Shown one piece after another: positions 39,301 through 51,300 of a DNA stretch of 64,000 bases. Where the stretch lies: the NCBI RefSeq assembly GCF_950023065.1, contig NC_088679.1, positions 78,988,001 through 79,052,000 on the forward strand, in the 5' to 3' direction. The notes below the pieces were generated by a model that saw nothing but the letters and a program-made list of their open reading frames with translations, did no database searches and was not told where the DNA came from. This DNA comes from Planococcus citri. Its lineage: Eukaryota; Arthropoda; Insecta; Hemiptera; Pseudococcidae. The translations under genes were made by a program, and so were the position numbers. How positions within the stretch are numbered: the first letter of the stretch is position 1; each line of letters opens with the position of its first letter.

Positions 39301-42300
39301 CAAGTCCAAAGTGTCGAAAATGGAACCATGATTTTTTCATTTTTCATAAACTTGGCCAATTTTTTGCATGGGTATAAATATGGACCCCTAAATTTTTTTC
39401 ATTCAATTTTGATTCAATGGTTTTTAGAATACCGAGAAAAGTGTTATTAATAAAGAAGACAAGTCCAAAGCATCGAAAAACATCTTTAAATAAATTTTTG
39501 TTCAATTTTCTGAAATTTTTATTCATTTTTGGGGGGGGGGCCATATTTGTACCATTTTATGTCACTTTTCTAAATTTCAAATTTCTCGGTGAGTTTTCAA
39601 CAAAAAAAAAATTTTTTTTACACAATATACGTACTAGAGTCTTTGGCCTTTCAAATGGTATATTCGAAAAAAAAATTTGATAATTTTTTCTACCCTTTAA
39701 ACCCAAAAAGCTAGAGGGGGTCCATATTTGTACCTTCTCCTCTAAGGGTGAAAGCTATTGAAAATTTGTATTTCGGGAGAGGCATAAAAACGATATTTTT
39801 TTAATGCAAGGAGCTTATTTTTTGGCTTTTAAAATTTTAGAATTTGAAGGATGTTTTTTTAGGATGTTAATTTTGAAAAAGAAAAGAGAACGGGCCCAAG
39901 TGAGGGTGAAAGCTCTTGAAAATTTGTGTTTTGAGAAGTAAAAAACAGGGTTTTCTTTCATCACAGGCCCTTTTGCCAAAACTGCCCCCTTTCCCCCTCT
40001 CTCTGAACGGCCTTGCACTTGCCTGTACCCAAAGTTGGGATGATTTGATCATGAATGACCCTTCAATAAAATTGTTGTTTCTTACTTTCTCTTTGTTTGC
40101 CTGATTTTATGCATAGATCATGGGGAGTCAATTAGGCTCCTTCAGACGTCTTTGTCTTCAGTGCAGCTGTCTCAGTTCATTATTCCATCACATTGCTGTT
40201 GATTTACCATTTATTAAATCTGCGTATTGTGTGAGGAATCTGCCACTTGCCACGTGACCTGTGTCCGTTATAACTTTCTAGTTTTCACTGCACACAGTCA
40301 ATTTCCCTATAGATTGTCCTTTCTAATTGATGCGTCTCCTGATGACTGTGCTGAGTCTGTCTATGGTTCTCAAGTTTTTTGAACGTGTCCTCTTTCTAGT
40401 TCATGGGATTCGCAGCATAAATCTGTAACAGTGTACGTATATCTCAAAATCGTAAATTCGCTGTACGCCAGCAAAAAAAAAAAAAATCGTCTCAAATACT
40501 TTCAGCTTAGTGCATTTTGCCCTTGCTACAAAAGAAACGTACCCAGTGGCTTTGACAATGACCATTGCGCGGACATTGAATTTGGAAACATCGCGGAGGT
40601 TGAAATCAGCCATAAAAAGAACGAGGAAGAAAAGAGTGGACTTTTGCATTGTGCAAGTGCCAAGTGTACTCGTACTCGTACAAAGTAAACGTTGTTTCGA
40701 CTTGACGGGCCATGACGAGATCAGCAGATCGATGTCGCGTTATAATATACGCTAAAGCATGACACACTGTCATTACAATTTACATTCGTGTATGGCAGAC
40801 AAATGGGGCAATTTTTTTTTTTTTTTGCCGGGAAACGTATTACAATCGTACATATATACTAAAACGAATACGTATGGTCCGTATAGACGACAGTAATGGA
40901 GGCGATTACGCTTTTATAGTGCTCATTGCTGCGCGATTCTTGTTAAACGTTGTTCCTACTGTACCGAAAATGGTTGGTTTTGCGGCAGAATAAAAAGCAG
41001 AGAGTGTGAGGGAGTTGGAGAGCAAGACTGAGTGAGAGTGAGAGAGCGAGAAAAAGCGGCAAAATAAATAAATGAAAGCTACGCCGCGCCGAGACCGAGA
41101 ACTGTGGAGAGAAGCTGGTAAAAGAAAGAAAAAGAAGAAAAAAAAAAAGAGAAAACAAAAGAAAGGGAAAAAAGTGAACAAAAACAAAAGTACCCGAAAA
41201 AAGGTTTCTTTTTAGTGTAAGATGTAGCGCACACACAAAGGGTACAGTAAGATGAAGAGCAAGTGCCGAGGAGCCGGGGGCCCGGGGGTAGTACGTATTT
41301 GGCAAAAGGATGAAGGCTCTGTCGAGGAACGCCGTGGTGGCGGAGCAGGGTCAGAGGGTGAGGAAGTATGTTGAGTTGTGACGAGTGTAAGTGCGTGCGT
41401 ATGTAGAGCGCCGTTCCTTCGTTCAGTTCGTTGCTGGTGTATGCGTTGCGTATGTCGTCGCCGTCGTCGTTGTCCGTAGCGGCGTCGACCGCGACGACGA
41501 CGGCAGCGAAATAGGGGATGAGGGTGGTAAGGGTGGTGTAAATGCCAAGGAGCCGAGGGTGGGTAGCGGGTAGGGGTAGCGCGGTTGAGATGGATATATA
41601 CGTGCTTGCATGTGAGTGAGGGTGCGTGCGTGCGTGCGTGCGTTTAGCTTTCTAGCCGCGTGACGTGCCAGTGTGTATGTGTGCGAGCGTATAAAATAAA
41701 GGCCCACGGTGCAGGGGGTGCAAGGTGCAGGGTGCGAGTTTCGAAAAGGATGCGGTCAACGTTAAATGTGCATTCATTCATCGAGGAGTATACGACGACG
41801 CGAAAGCAGACACGGTTTAAAATTCTCCGCACTGCATGTTACAGCCGTACAGCGGGACCGGGGGGCGGGGGCGGTGGCGGGGGATGTCGGCCGAAGGGTG
41901 CGGAGCGAGGAAAACGATTATTATTGTCACAGTTTGCGCCGCGAGTGGCGCGATATAGGAGCTCGACTGTGGCCGGGGGATGAGGGTGGTGGCGTCGCCG
42001 GATCGATATTGCGTTGCGTTATATGTACGTACGCGGCGGTACCGCGAACGCGGACAAGGGATGATGCGGCGCGAGCCCGAGAGGGATGATAACAGCACGC
42101 TGACTCGGTGACTGCTTTTCTTTCTGCTTCTGCCGCACGCTCCAACTTCGACTCCGACTCCGACTCTGGCATGTTTTTCATTATATAGTATTTTCTTTCT
42201 GTTTCGCCGCCGCCGCCACCGCCGCGCCGCTGCGTGTACTCAGTACTGCTGTGCCCGTGCTCGCTTTTCTCATTCTCTCCGTCTCTATCTCTCTCGCCTA

Positions 42301-45300
42301 CGGTTACGTCTTATCTTGGTCTTGGTAGTCGCAGTCGATTCTGAAGAGTATTATGTTACTTTATACTACTCTTGCTTCGCTATACTATGTACTGTACTAC
42401 GGCTCTATACACACTGTATATACTGTATACTGTATAGCCTTTCGTCATCTGTGACTTGCGAGAGAGCGCCTACGGATAAATATAGGGCGCTTATTTGTTG
42501 TTAATTTTCTCTCCGTTCGAGCGGTATCAATTAGAAAGCTTATTAGGTCGTCTCGAACGCTAATCAGCGTTAAATTTGTATCTACGAAACGAGCAGTCGA
42601 CGGTAAATGCCTGTATACGTAGTGTATAGTATATAAGGGATCGTCTTCGTATATACCTACGACGTATACTTACTCGTAAACGAGCGAACAAAATAGTATT
42701 TCTGTACATTTTCTGTAATCTTTTTAGTACATCGCACGAGTCGACATCTCTGACTGGAAATTCGTACGTACGTACGTACGTACGATTGTGAAATTTGCCA
42801 AAAAGTTCCAAGGTTATATGCCCGAATCGATCGCTTTTCGCTTTGAAAATTCTCCCTAGAGTGAATTCTTTTTTTAATATCTTTCTAGGTTTGAAAATTT
42901 ATTCATGTTATGTCCCTCCCTCCCTCCCTCCCTCCTCTTTCTCCTTTTCAAATGCAAACACGTAACCGAGTCTGAAATTATACGAGTGGAAGATTACCTA
43001 TATACTGGTGAAATTCTGCGAAATTTTTCCATTTTATTTTTCCTACGCAAGTGTTTTTTTTGTTTTTTTTTTTTTGGAAATAAATGGGACCAAAAGAGGA
43101 GTCCTGATAAGGCCATTTTTTGGGCTCGGACAGTTCTCGACTGAACCACTGACTCTTAAAATGTAGTAATAAATGTCCCAAATACGAATACGTGGTTAGG
43201 TAACCCAAAATGAACATTTTTTGGGCTCCAGGGGTTCCCAAAGTTGTGAATAAAAAAAGAATTTTAGGAATCACTGAGTAGGTAGATAGCTATTATTTTC
43301 AGAACCTTTTTTAGTATAAAATATCAACTGTTTGAACTCAATAAACGTTATGCGAGGTGATTTTTCTATTTTTGACCCTCGGGGGGGGCAGAAGTGGGGG
43401 GGTTTGATTTTTGGAAAATTTTGGAATTTACCCCTTTGAGCCCCGTTAAAAGCTTTTTACAGTTTATTAGTAGTGTCTGAAAGACCTCCATCCTGCCAAA
43501 GCTCAATAAAATTTTCCGCTTCAAAAATTCAGTTTTCCTAATTTTCGTAATTTCGATATTTTGGGAACCCCTGGAAAACTATAAAACTGCGATTCGCGCC
43601 AAACGTAACGTTTTGAGGTGTATATTCAATTATCTAGATGAAAAAGTTTGGTCAAGCTCACTGTATATTCGTAATTTTGAGCCTTTTTATTAGAGCACCC
43701 GACTTTAGGCACCCCTAAAAAAGGCGTTTATGCATATTTTTTCAAATAAATTGAAGAATTTATACGTTTGAAACACACTAACCGGAGCTCGATAATTTTT
43801 CTTTCGATTTTACCAATAACTTTCAAAATTGAGCTTTTTTAAACCAAATTCTGAGATTTTACTTCGTTGAAATCCTGAAAACGTTATTTTAACGTTTTTT
43901 CGAAGAGTAAAATCTCAGAATTTGACCCAAAATAGCTAAATTTTGAAAATCACCTCGCATAGCGTTTATTGGGTTCAAACAGATATTTTACACTAGAAAA
44001 GTTTTTGAAAATAATTCTTAGTGGTTGGTTAAGATCTGAGGCGGAGGAGTGCCTCAAATTTGAGTTTTTTAAACTAAGGATTTTATCTCTTTTTTTCCCT
44101 CAAAAATACCCCAAAAATGCAGTTTCTTAGACTTATACGACTTACAATTGTCAAGACAAGATTTCCTAAATTTTAAGCGCTTCTCCCCCTCCCCCCTTCC
44201 TCCGGATCTTGAAAATTATGACATTTTCGAACTCACCATCAGAGAAGTTAATCTACATGAAAATGATCTCAAGAACGCCCACGTTACCAAATTTTGAAAA
44301 ATGGAGAACAGACCCTCTCCCTTTTGAATCCCACCCTGTCCCTTCTATGGGGTTTGGTGAGTGGCTCCTATGCTTAAAAATTACTTTTGAAGATGCTTCT
44401 TTCATGAAATGCAGTTTGCACTCCAAAAATTGAAATTCGTCATTGGACTAAAAGATAAGATTTCTAGAATTTTCATATTTTTGGCCCCATCTTGGGCAGT
44501 TTCTATGTAGTCAAAAAAATTTGACAAAAAAAATGTTTAAAAAATACTTAAGTATTTCTTAAACATTTTTTTGTTAAATTTTTAACCTCTAAAATCGATT
44601 TTGAAACTTTAAAAATGACCCCCACTCACCCATCTATGCGTTGACGAAAATTTAACAGTTTCTGATCTAGACAGGGATGAATCGAATGATCATGCAAAAA
44701 AACATCACCAGCCGGAATTTTAGATGCAAAAGTGCATTTTTCAATTTTTGATGAATTTTGAAAAATATAATTTGGGTGGAAAAATTGAAATTTTACCAAA
44801 TTGACCTAAAAAGTTGAAAATTTGGCATGTAACCCTCCTCCCTGCCCGTCCATTGAGAACGGTTCCAAACTGTTTTAAGCTGCCCTGAAGCCTTTAAATT
44901 TTATGCGAATTTCACTTTTCAAAAATCCTGCTGAAAGTTCCATAAAATATACTCAAAACATTTTGAAACCATTTCCAATCGATTCGGCGGGTCAAAAATA
45001 GGGTACATGCTAAACAAAAAATTTACCAAAAATCAAAAAGTGCTCTTTAGCACCAGAACCTGATTTTGTAGGATTTCTGGCATTTTCTGCTCCAGAGACA
45101 GCCTTGCCAGAGGTCGAAAATATTTTTCCTCATTATCGCCATAATACTTATCGTAGCTGATAAAAATAAAAAGATACAAAATTAAGAAAAATATGAAATT
45201 CTTCCTCGTCACCCAACTGCAACAAAATCCGATATCTACGCCTACACTCGAGAAAGAAAGTTTCAAGCAGTGATTCTGAAACTTTTTTCAGCTGCAAACA

Positions 45301-48300
45301 TTAAGCAGAGCGAGAAGGGCACTTTATTATACCTACGCTGTTTGAGAGAACTTTCATCGATAAACCAATATTTGATTATCATTTGAGCGAACTGAATTCA
45401 ACATTTTTTCTTATAACTTTTACAAATAAACATTTAAAATGAAAAAAAAAAAAATTGCTGACTCAATAGTTTGTCAGGGAGAGGACATGCCATCAGTATT
45501 AATTACCAATTCGATTAGAACTCCTTAAATAAGGTAACATCAAAATGAAACTTTATGGTACCGCATTCCTGTATTCCAGAGCACTCTTTCTCCACAAATA
45601 TTAGTGTAAAATTTCTTAATTAATAAACTCGAAAACTTATGGTGAACCATTTGTTAAGGCCCACTGTTGAAATATTTCGCATTAATTACGCCAAAAAAAA
45701 CATGAAAGATGTAATTTCTGAAACTGGGGAAATATTTTGGAATACAGTGGTGCCAATTTTCCAGTGTTCTTCTGCTTTTCGTTTCCAGGACACTCGGATT
45801 TCCTCAAATTCTCCTCTTCCAGCGCTGCACCAGGTCTTCGATGCATTTGTTCATTTCTCCCCACAGCTCCTCTCTAGTGTATGCAGTGCCTGTGCCACAT
45901 ACAAGGAGATGATCGTCATTCTGTCTTTGCCCGCAATCTGGACACTTCACATCATCCTGAATGCTCCATCTAGTAAAGTTTATTGCTGTCCAAGCGCATC
46001 CAGCTCGGATCCAGTTTCAGTATGAGCCACTCTACATATGGCAGTTTGTGTCCATTTGCCAAGATCCTGTGGCCTTCTCCAGATCAGACCATATTTTCTC
46101 TCTCTCCTCCACTGGATTCACTTCCATCACATGAGTCTCCCTCAGGCTTGTAGGACCGCTCAGGTTTTGTGGTTGCTCCAAAATCAAGGTCCTAGTTTAG
46201 AGCTTTCAAACGGTCCGTTCCAGTCATTCGGTTCTGCATTTTTTGTCTTTTTAGGTTGGTCCAGTCCGGTCCTGACTAGAAATTTTCATCGTGTTCAACT
46301 GGTTATGGGTCAACCCACGTCCAAAAAACGGTCTTCATTTTTCAGAAATAAAAAAAGCTTCGTAACACATAAGATGAGTTGAAAAATGGTATTTTTAATT
46401 CAAAACATCAAAACTTCGAAAGAAATTGAATCACAATGGAAATTTATTTGAAATATGCATCTAAAATGGCATTATAAATTTGAAGAATTGGACATAACTG
46501 AGGTCCAAACTGTGATCAATGGTCCGATTTTTTAGAAAGGTCTTCCGTCTTGGTCTATCCCTGTCATTTTTTCTGAAATAGGGTCATCTGTTTGGTTAAT
46601 ATTTACATAAATTTTCTTTAGAGGTCTAAGGTCTGGTCCAGTCTGGTCCACTCGGTCTTGTGTGCACTTTTGGGTCTGGTTGTGGTCATTGGTTCGGGTT
46701 TTTGGTCCGGTCTGACAAGCCTGGTCTTCCTTGCAAAACTCCTCCTGGACTTCAGCCTCAATGGGGGGGGGGGGGGGTCTTGTTCTTTCTTTGTCCTCTC
46801 TACATCTGCCACCACACACCGTCTTATCCCAGGAGGTGCAATGCCGCATATTCTTGGTAAGTTGGTAGGTGTTTAACACTGGTTGGTCTGAGGCAGCCAC
46901 ACAAAATTCTCATGGTGTTGTTGAAAGCAACGTTGATTTCCTTAACATGCGCTGATTGGCCCTAAGCGGCACATCCATACTCTGCTGTAGAGTAGCACAG
47001 TGCCATGGCTGTTGTCCTCAGTGTCTTTGGCTTTGCTCCCCATCTATTTGATACCAGTTTTCACAGTAAGTTGTTTCTTGCTTCTACCTTCATTTTTGTG
47101 TTCTCGCAGTGTCTCTTATACATATGTAGTGTTGCTCAAACAACTGGGTTACCCAGTTGCACAATAAAATTTGCACCCAGGTGGGTGGCAACCTGGCAAT
47201 CTGATTCACACCTGGGTTGAAATTTCATTGAAAAAGTAAATTAATGTTGTGAAAATAGGAATGCCTGCAGTTTTTTTTTATCGAAATCCAATATTCGCTA
47301 AGAAAACCATTTATTCGACATTTCAGCAGTAAGGTAATAACTTCAGATTCACATCGTGTCGTCTTTAAGTTAAAATACCCACATTTTGATAAATTTGGCT
47401 TAAAAAATCGCCATTTCTCTTGATTTTTTCATTTTTCATCAATTTTAGAGTGGGGGTACCCAGTTCGTGTTATCAAAACAACCAGGTGCATGAAAACCCG
47501 GTTGTTTGACAAGTGACAACACTACTTATATGTGACCGTCTACGATAAAACCGACCATCCGTCGCAAAAAATCGAAAATGTTTTTTCGCCTATTTTTGGG
47601 CCTTAAATGGTTTAGGGAACAAAAATTCGCGAAAAAAATTTTTTTAATTTTTTGCAACGGATGGTCCGGTTGGTTTTATCGCGGACAGTCACATATGTGA
47701 GGGTTTGATCTAGCGTGATTCCTAAGTACTTGGGATTTTCATAGTTCTTCAGCTGCATTCCTCCCCATACCAGCTTCAATGTGCACTTCGCCTTTGCATT
47801 CTTTGGGTGGAAGCCACTTGCTTGAGTTTTGGATGGATTTGGTCTGAGGGCATTATCCACATAGTAGGTCTATAGTTTATTCAGAGTTTTCTGCAACATT
47901 TCTTGCACTTCTATTTGTGTCCCCCCCCCCCCCCGAGCAGTTGCTGCCAGGTCATCTGTATACAGGAAGTGTCTGGTCTGGTGTCTGATTGGCTGGTCAT
48001 TTGTGTACATGTTGAATAGAATTGGGGCTAGAACACTGTCCTATGGCAGCCCATCTTTTTGCCTTCTCCATCTACTGAATTTTCCCATTTCAGTAATTGT
48101 TACTAATTTCAAAAAAATCAAAAAATGCTGCAAGTTTTTGGTTATTTTTTTCGATTTTTAGAAAATGGCAACAACGATCAAAAAAATTGGCACCACTGAG
48201 GTCCAAAATATTTCCCAACTATCAATAATGAAATTTTATGGTGTTTTGGCATAATTAATGCGAAATATTTTGAAAGAAAAAAAAAAAAAGGTTTAAAACT

Positions 48301-51300
48301 CTATTCACGCAAAAATAGGAGAATTTCAAATTTCCAACCGCTCAGTAGAATGAAATAAAGTGGTCTTGGATTTTGATGGCAACAGCTTAGGTCGAGCAGA
48401 ATCCCAAATTCCTTTTTGATTTAGGACTGGGCTGTTCTCCCAAAGCAGGTTGGGCAACAACAGGAACGAAAAAACTACAATTTAAAAAAAAATATCTCCT
48501 CATTGAATACCAATATCTTCCCTCCAGGGGCACCTCCAGAGCTACAATTTTTTCGAAGTGATTTTCAACTCAAAATGAACGTTTCCACTGAGTTTGATCA
48601 AAATCCTTCAAACTTTTTTTTCGCAATTCACCCTAATATATAACTAAATAACCCCAAGGACGACCAGGTAACCAAATCTTGAAAAATAGGGGGGCTAAAC
48701 CTCTCTTTGAACGCTCCCTGTGTCCTTTCCTACGGGGTTTGGCGAGTGGCTCCTGTGCTTAAAAATTTCCTTCAAGGGTCCTACTGCGTCGTATCAAATT
48801 TCATGCTCCTATCATGAAATGCAGTTTATTTCACATGCCTCGTAATTGCGAGGCATGTGAAATGTTCTTTGAAATTCGCACGTACCCGTTTAAAAAAGCA
48901 ATATTGTCAACTCGAGTCGAAATAATGATCCAGTCTCTATCGTAGGCACGACATTAATGCAAATGAAATTGAACTTTGAATTTTCATGTTGCCCAAAATA
49001 CCTATCTAATTAATGAAAATCGTATAACATCGAGTACGAGTCAAATTGATTAATATGTTCGTAATTTCTGTATGTTTCAGGCAATCATAACGTGCACAGA
49101 TTCGTCGGAAATACAACCCACACCGATTATTTTAAATTAGTGGTTCGCGATGGAAATTCATTACTGATTGCCGGACGGTAAGTGTTCAATGGTTGAGAAA
49201 ACCTCTTCTAGTAGCTACTTCACCTTTATTCGTTTCGAGTTTGCTAACTTGGAACCGTTATTAGCATTACGTTTTAGTATACGCCGCCGCTGACTACGGA
49301 ATTAGGCTATTTTTTATTTTCATTTATTTTTTTTTCTCCTCCAACAAAATACACAGAGTGGCACAAAACGCTTTATCGAACAAAATGATAAAAAATATTG
49401 TGCTTGCGCGTGTTGCGAAGCTGCAATCTGTTGGCGAACCGTTATAATGTTAAACTCTCCTTATTCGTAGAGCCTACCAATAGCGAACTCGTACATTATT
49501 TTGTTGGGGAAAAAATGTATAAAGTAGCGTATACCTTGCTACACAATTTGCGTAGCACGAACACGAATTTGTAGTCGAATAGAATTTTTGAAATTCGATA
49601 CTCGCGCGCGGTTTAAATACATATAGCCGGAATCCGGATACCCATGTATATGTATATCGTGGCATAAGACGTACTATAAGAGATAAAGTCGACTGCTTTT
49701 GCTTGTTGTAATCGTCTTATGCTTTTGCTCTATACACAAGTAGGTACATACGTATACCAATGTACTCGTGTTATCGTTGTCGGCGGAATCGAATCGAATC
49801 AATGAATAAATTAAACGTCTCGGATTCGAGTTGAAATCGAGCATGTTTTATGGCTCGAAATTCGAGAAATATATTCCATAAATTAAACAAAACTCGAACA
49901 AACTGTCAAACCATTCACACCTCAGGGGTTCGAAATGTGCGGAAAACCAAAACGAATTTCGTACTCATTTTGAATTTTTTTTCACCAACTTACATATTTT
50001 GTAAGGGAGTTTTTTTTTTCTTCTTCAAAATGTCTACATTTATCGTACTTTGGCATTTTTTCTTTTTTTTGAAAAATTGATTTCATTATACTCGTTGTTG
50101 TTGAATTTCGGATGAATTGAAGTCAGATGAGGGTAGGTGAATGTTGAAGTGCTCACGGTACAATTGACTATCGAGTGCTGCAGATTTTCAAGAGAGCTTA
50201 GATCTCATCCATTGAGGTGGAACCACTCCACTTAACCACTTTTTTTAAAGGGAGTGCCAGTAGCCTGCAGCGATTTCAAAAATATATGACAAACTTGGCT
50301 GATTAAATGGCCACTCGAGAATCTTGCGATGACCCTTTTCTGGAAATTTCGCCATTTTCCGTACAATTGCATGTCGGCATTATTGTCAATTTTGTTCGCA
50401 ATTCGATTGGAAAATTATGTCTGTTTCGTATACTTAGATATGGGTAGGCTGGTCGTGATTTCCTGTATTTTTTTTTTTTTTTTGCAGAGTGAAATCGTCG
50501 TATTTCTTTTCAGTCGTGTTTCGTCGCGATGACTTTTCTCAAGTCTAGCCATCGCGGATTTGAAAAGAAACGGGGAAAATATTCTACGGTCGACACCCCA
50601 AATCGATTGTCACCGTTTTCTCGAACGGATCTGAAGCCTACAGCAAAAGTTGGCTTTTCTCCAGCGATTTGAAATCATTCCATAAGGCATTGTAATGAAC
50701 TTTGGCAGCTGAAATTATATTTATAATCTTGTCGTAAGTTCAAGATTTCTAATCAATTAGTGCAGAGGAATCGAAAACCTGCTGAAGTGACGAGTTGAAA
50801 GTGTAGGTATTTTTTTTACAAGTTGGAAATGTCAAAAATTGACGATTTCAGTTTTTTTTTCATTTCCAACTTGTAAAAAATATACCTACTTTTCAGCTCG
50901 TAATGTCGAATTTGTGATTCACCTGCCTGAATTTACTCAAAATGTCGAACTTTTGAAAAATATTAAATGTCCAGCCGGCGAAGTTGGTTACAACGTCTGC
51001 TAGAGCGATTTTAAAGATATTTCTGGAGAAGAGTCAATTTTTTGGGGGCTTCAGCTTGGCGTGAAATTGCGGAAATCGAATCGATTTGGGGGGGGAGGTG
51101 GAAGATTACTTTCTGAGGTACAGGGACTTTGAGTTTTGAGAAATTTGTTGCAAAAATCTATTTAAAAATATTTTATGTAATTGTCAATTCGTCATCTCGG
51201 AACAAATTGATTGGTGAACGAATGAATCGTCTGATTAGAATGAACAGGTCGTTCGAGAATGATTGCATCTGATGAACGATCGAGCAATGCTTTGAATTCT

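Larger units (their letters stand above)
45759..48095 (-). mobile_element. Second broken non-LTR retrotransposon
   Basis: On the minus strand the pieces read in LINE polymerase order: SVLAPILFNMYTND then FLYTDDLAA (about 47950-48040; the catalytic box is YTDD instead of YADD, with a stop just upstream), NPSKTQASGFHP and YLGITLDQTLTY (about 47730-47840), MALCYSTAEYG and SAHVKEINVAFNNTMRIL (about 46900-47020), then a C-terminal CPDC...H....C zinc-binding motif (about 45890-45950). Stops, a region of unrelated sequence (about 46170-46760) and two small elements at 47127-47697 interrupt it. Only the 3' half remains. Confidence 0.85.

Noticed and set aside
40906..41305. Minus-strand frames of 93 and 120 codons, Phe/Leu/Ser-rich
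   Set aside because: Antisense of a GAGA/AAAG purine tract; composition artefact.
41660..42181. Plus- and minus-strand frames of 84-107 codons in the CpG-rich region
   Set aside because: Overlapping frames on both strands expected from high G+C; no domain or splice support.
46532..46900. 122-codon minus-strand frame
   Set aside because: Low-complexity text from sequence inserted in the second LINE; only its first part matches the LINE in another frame.
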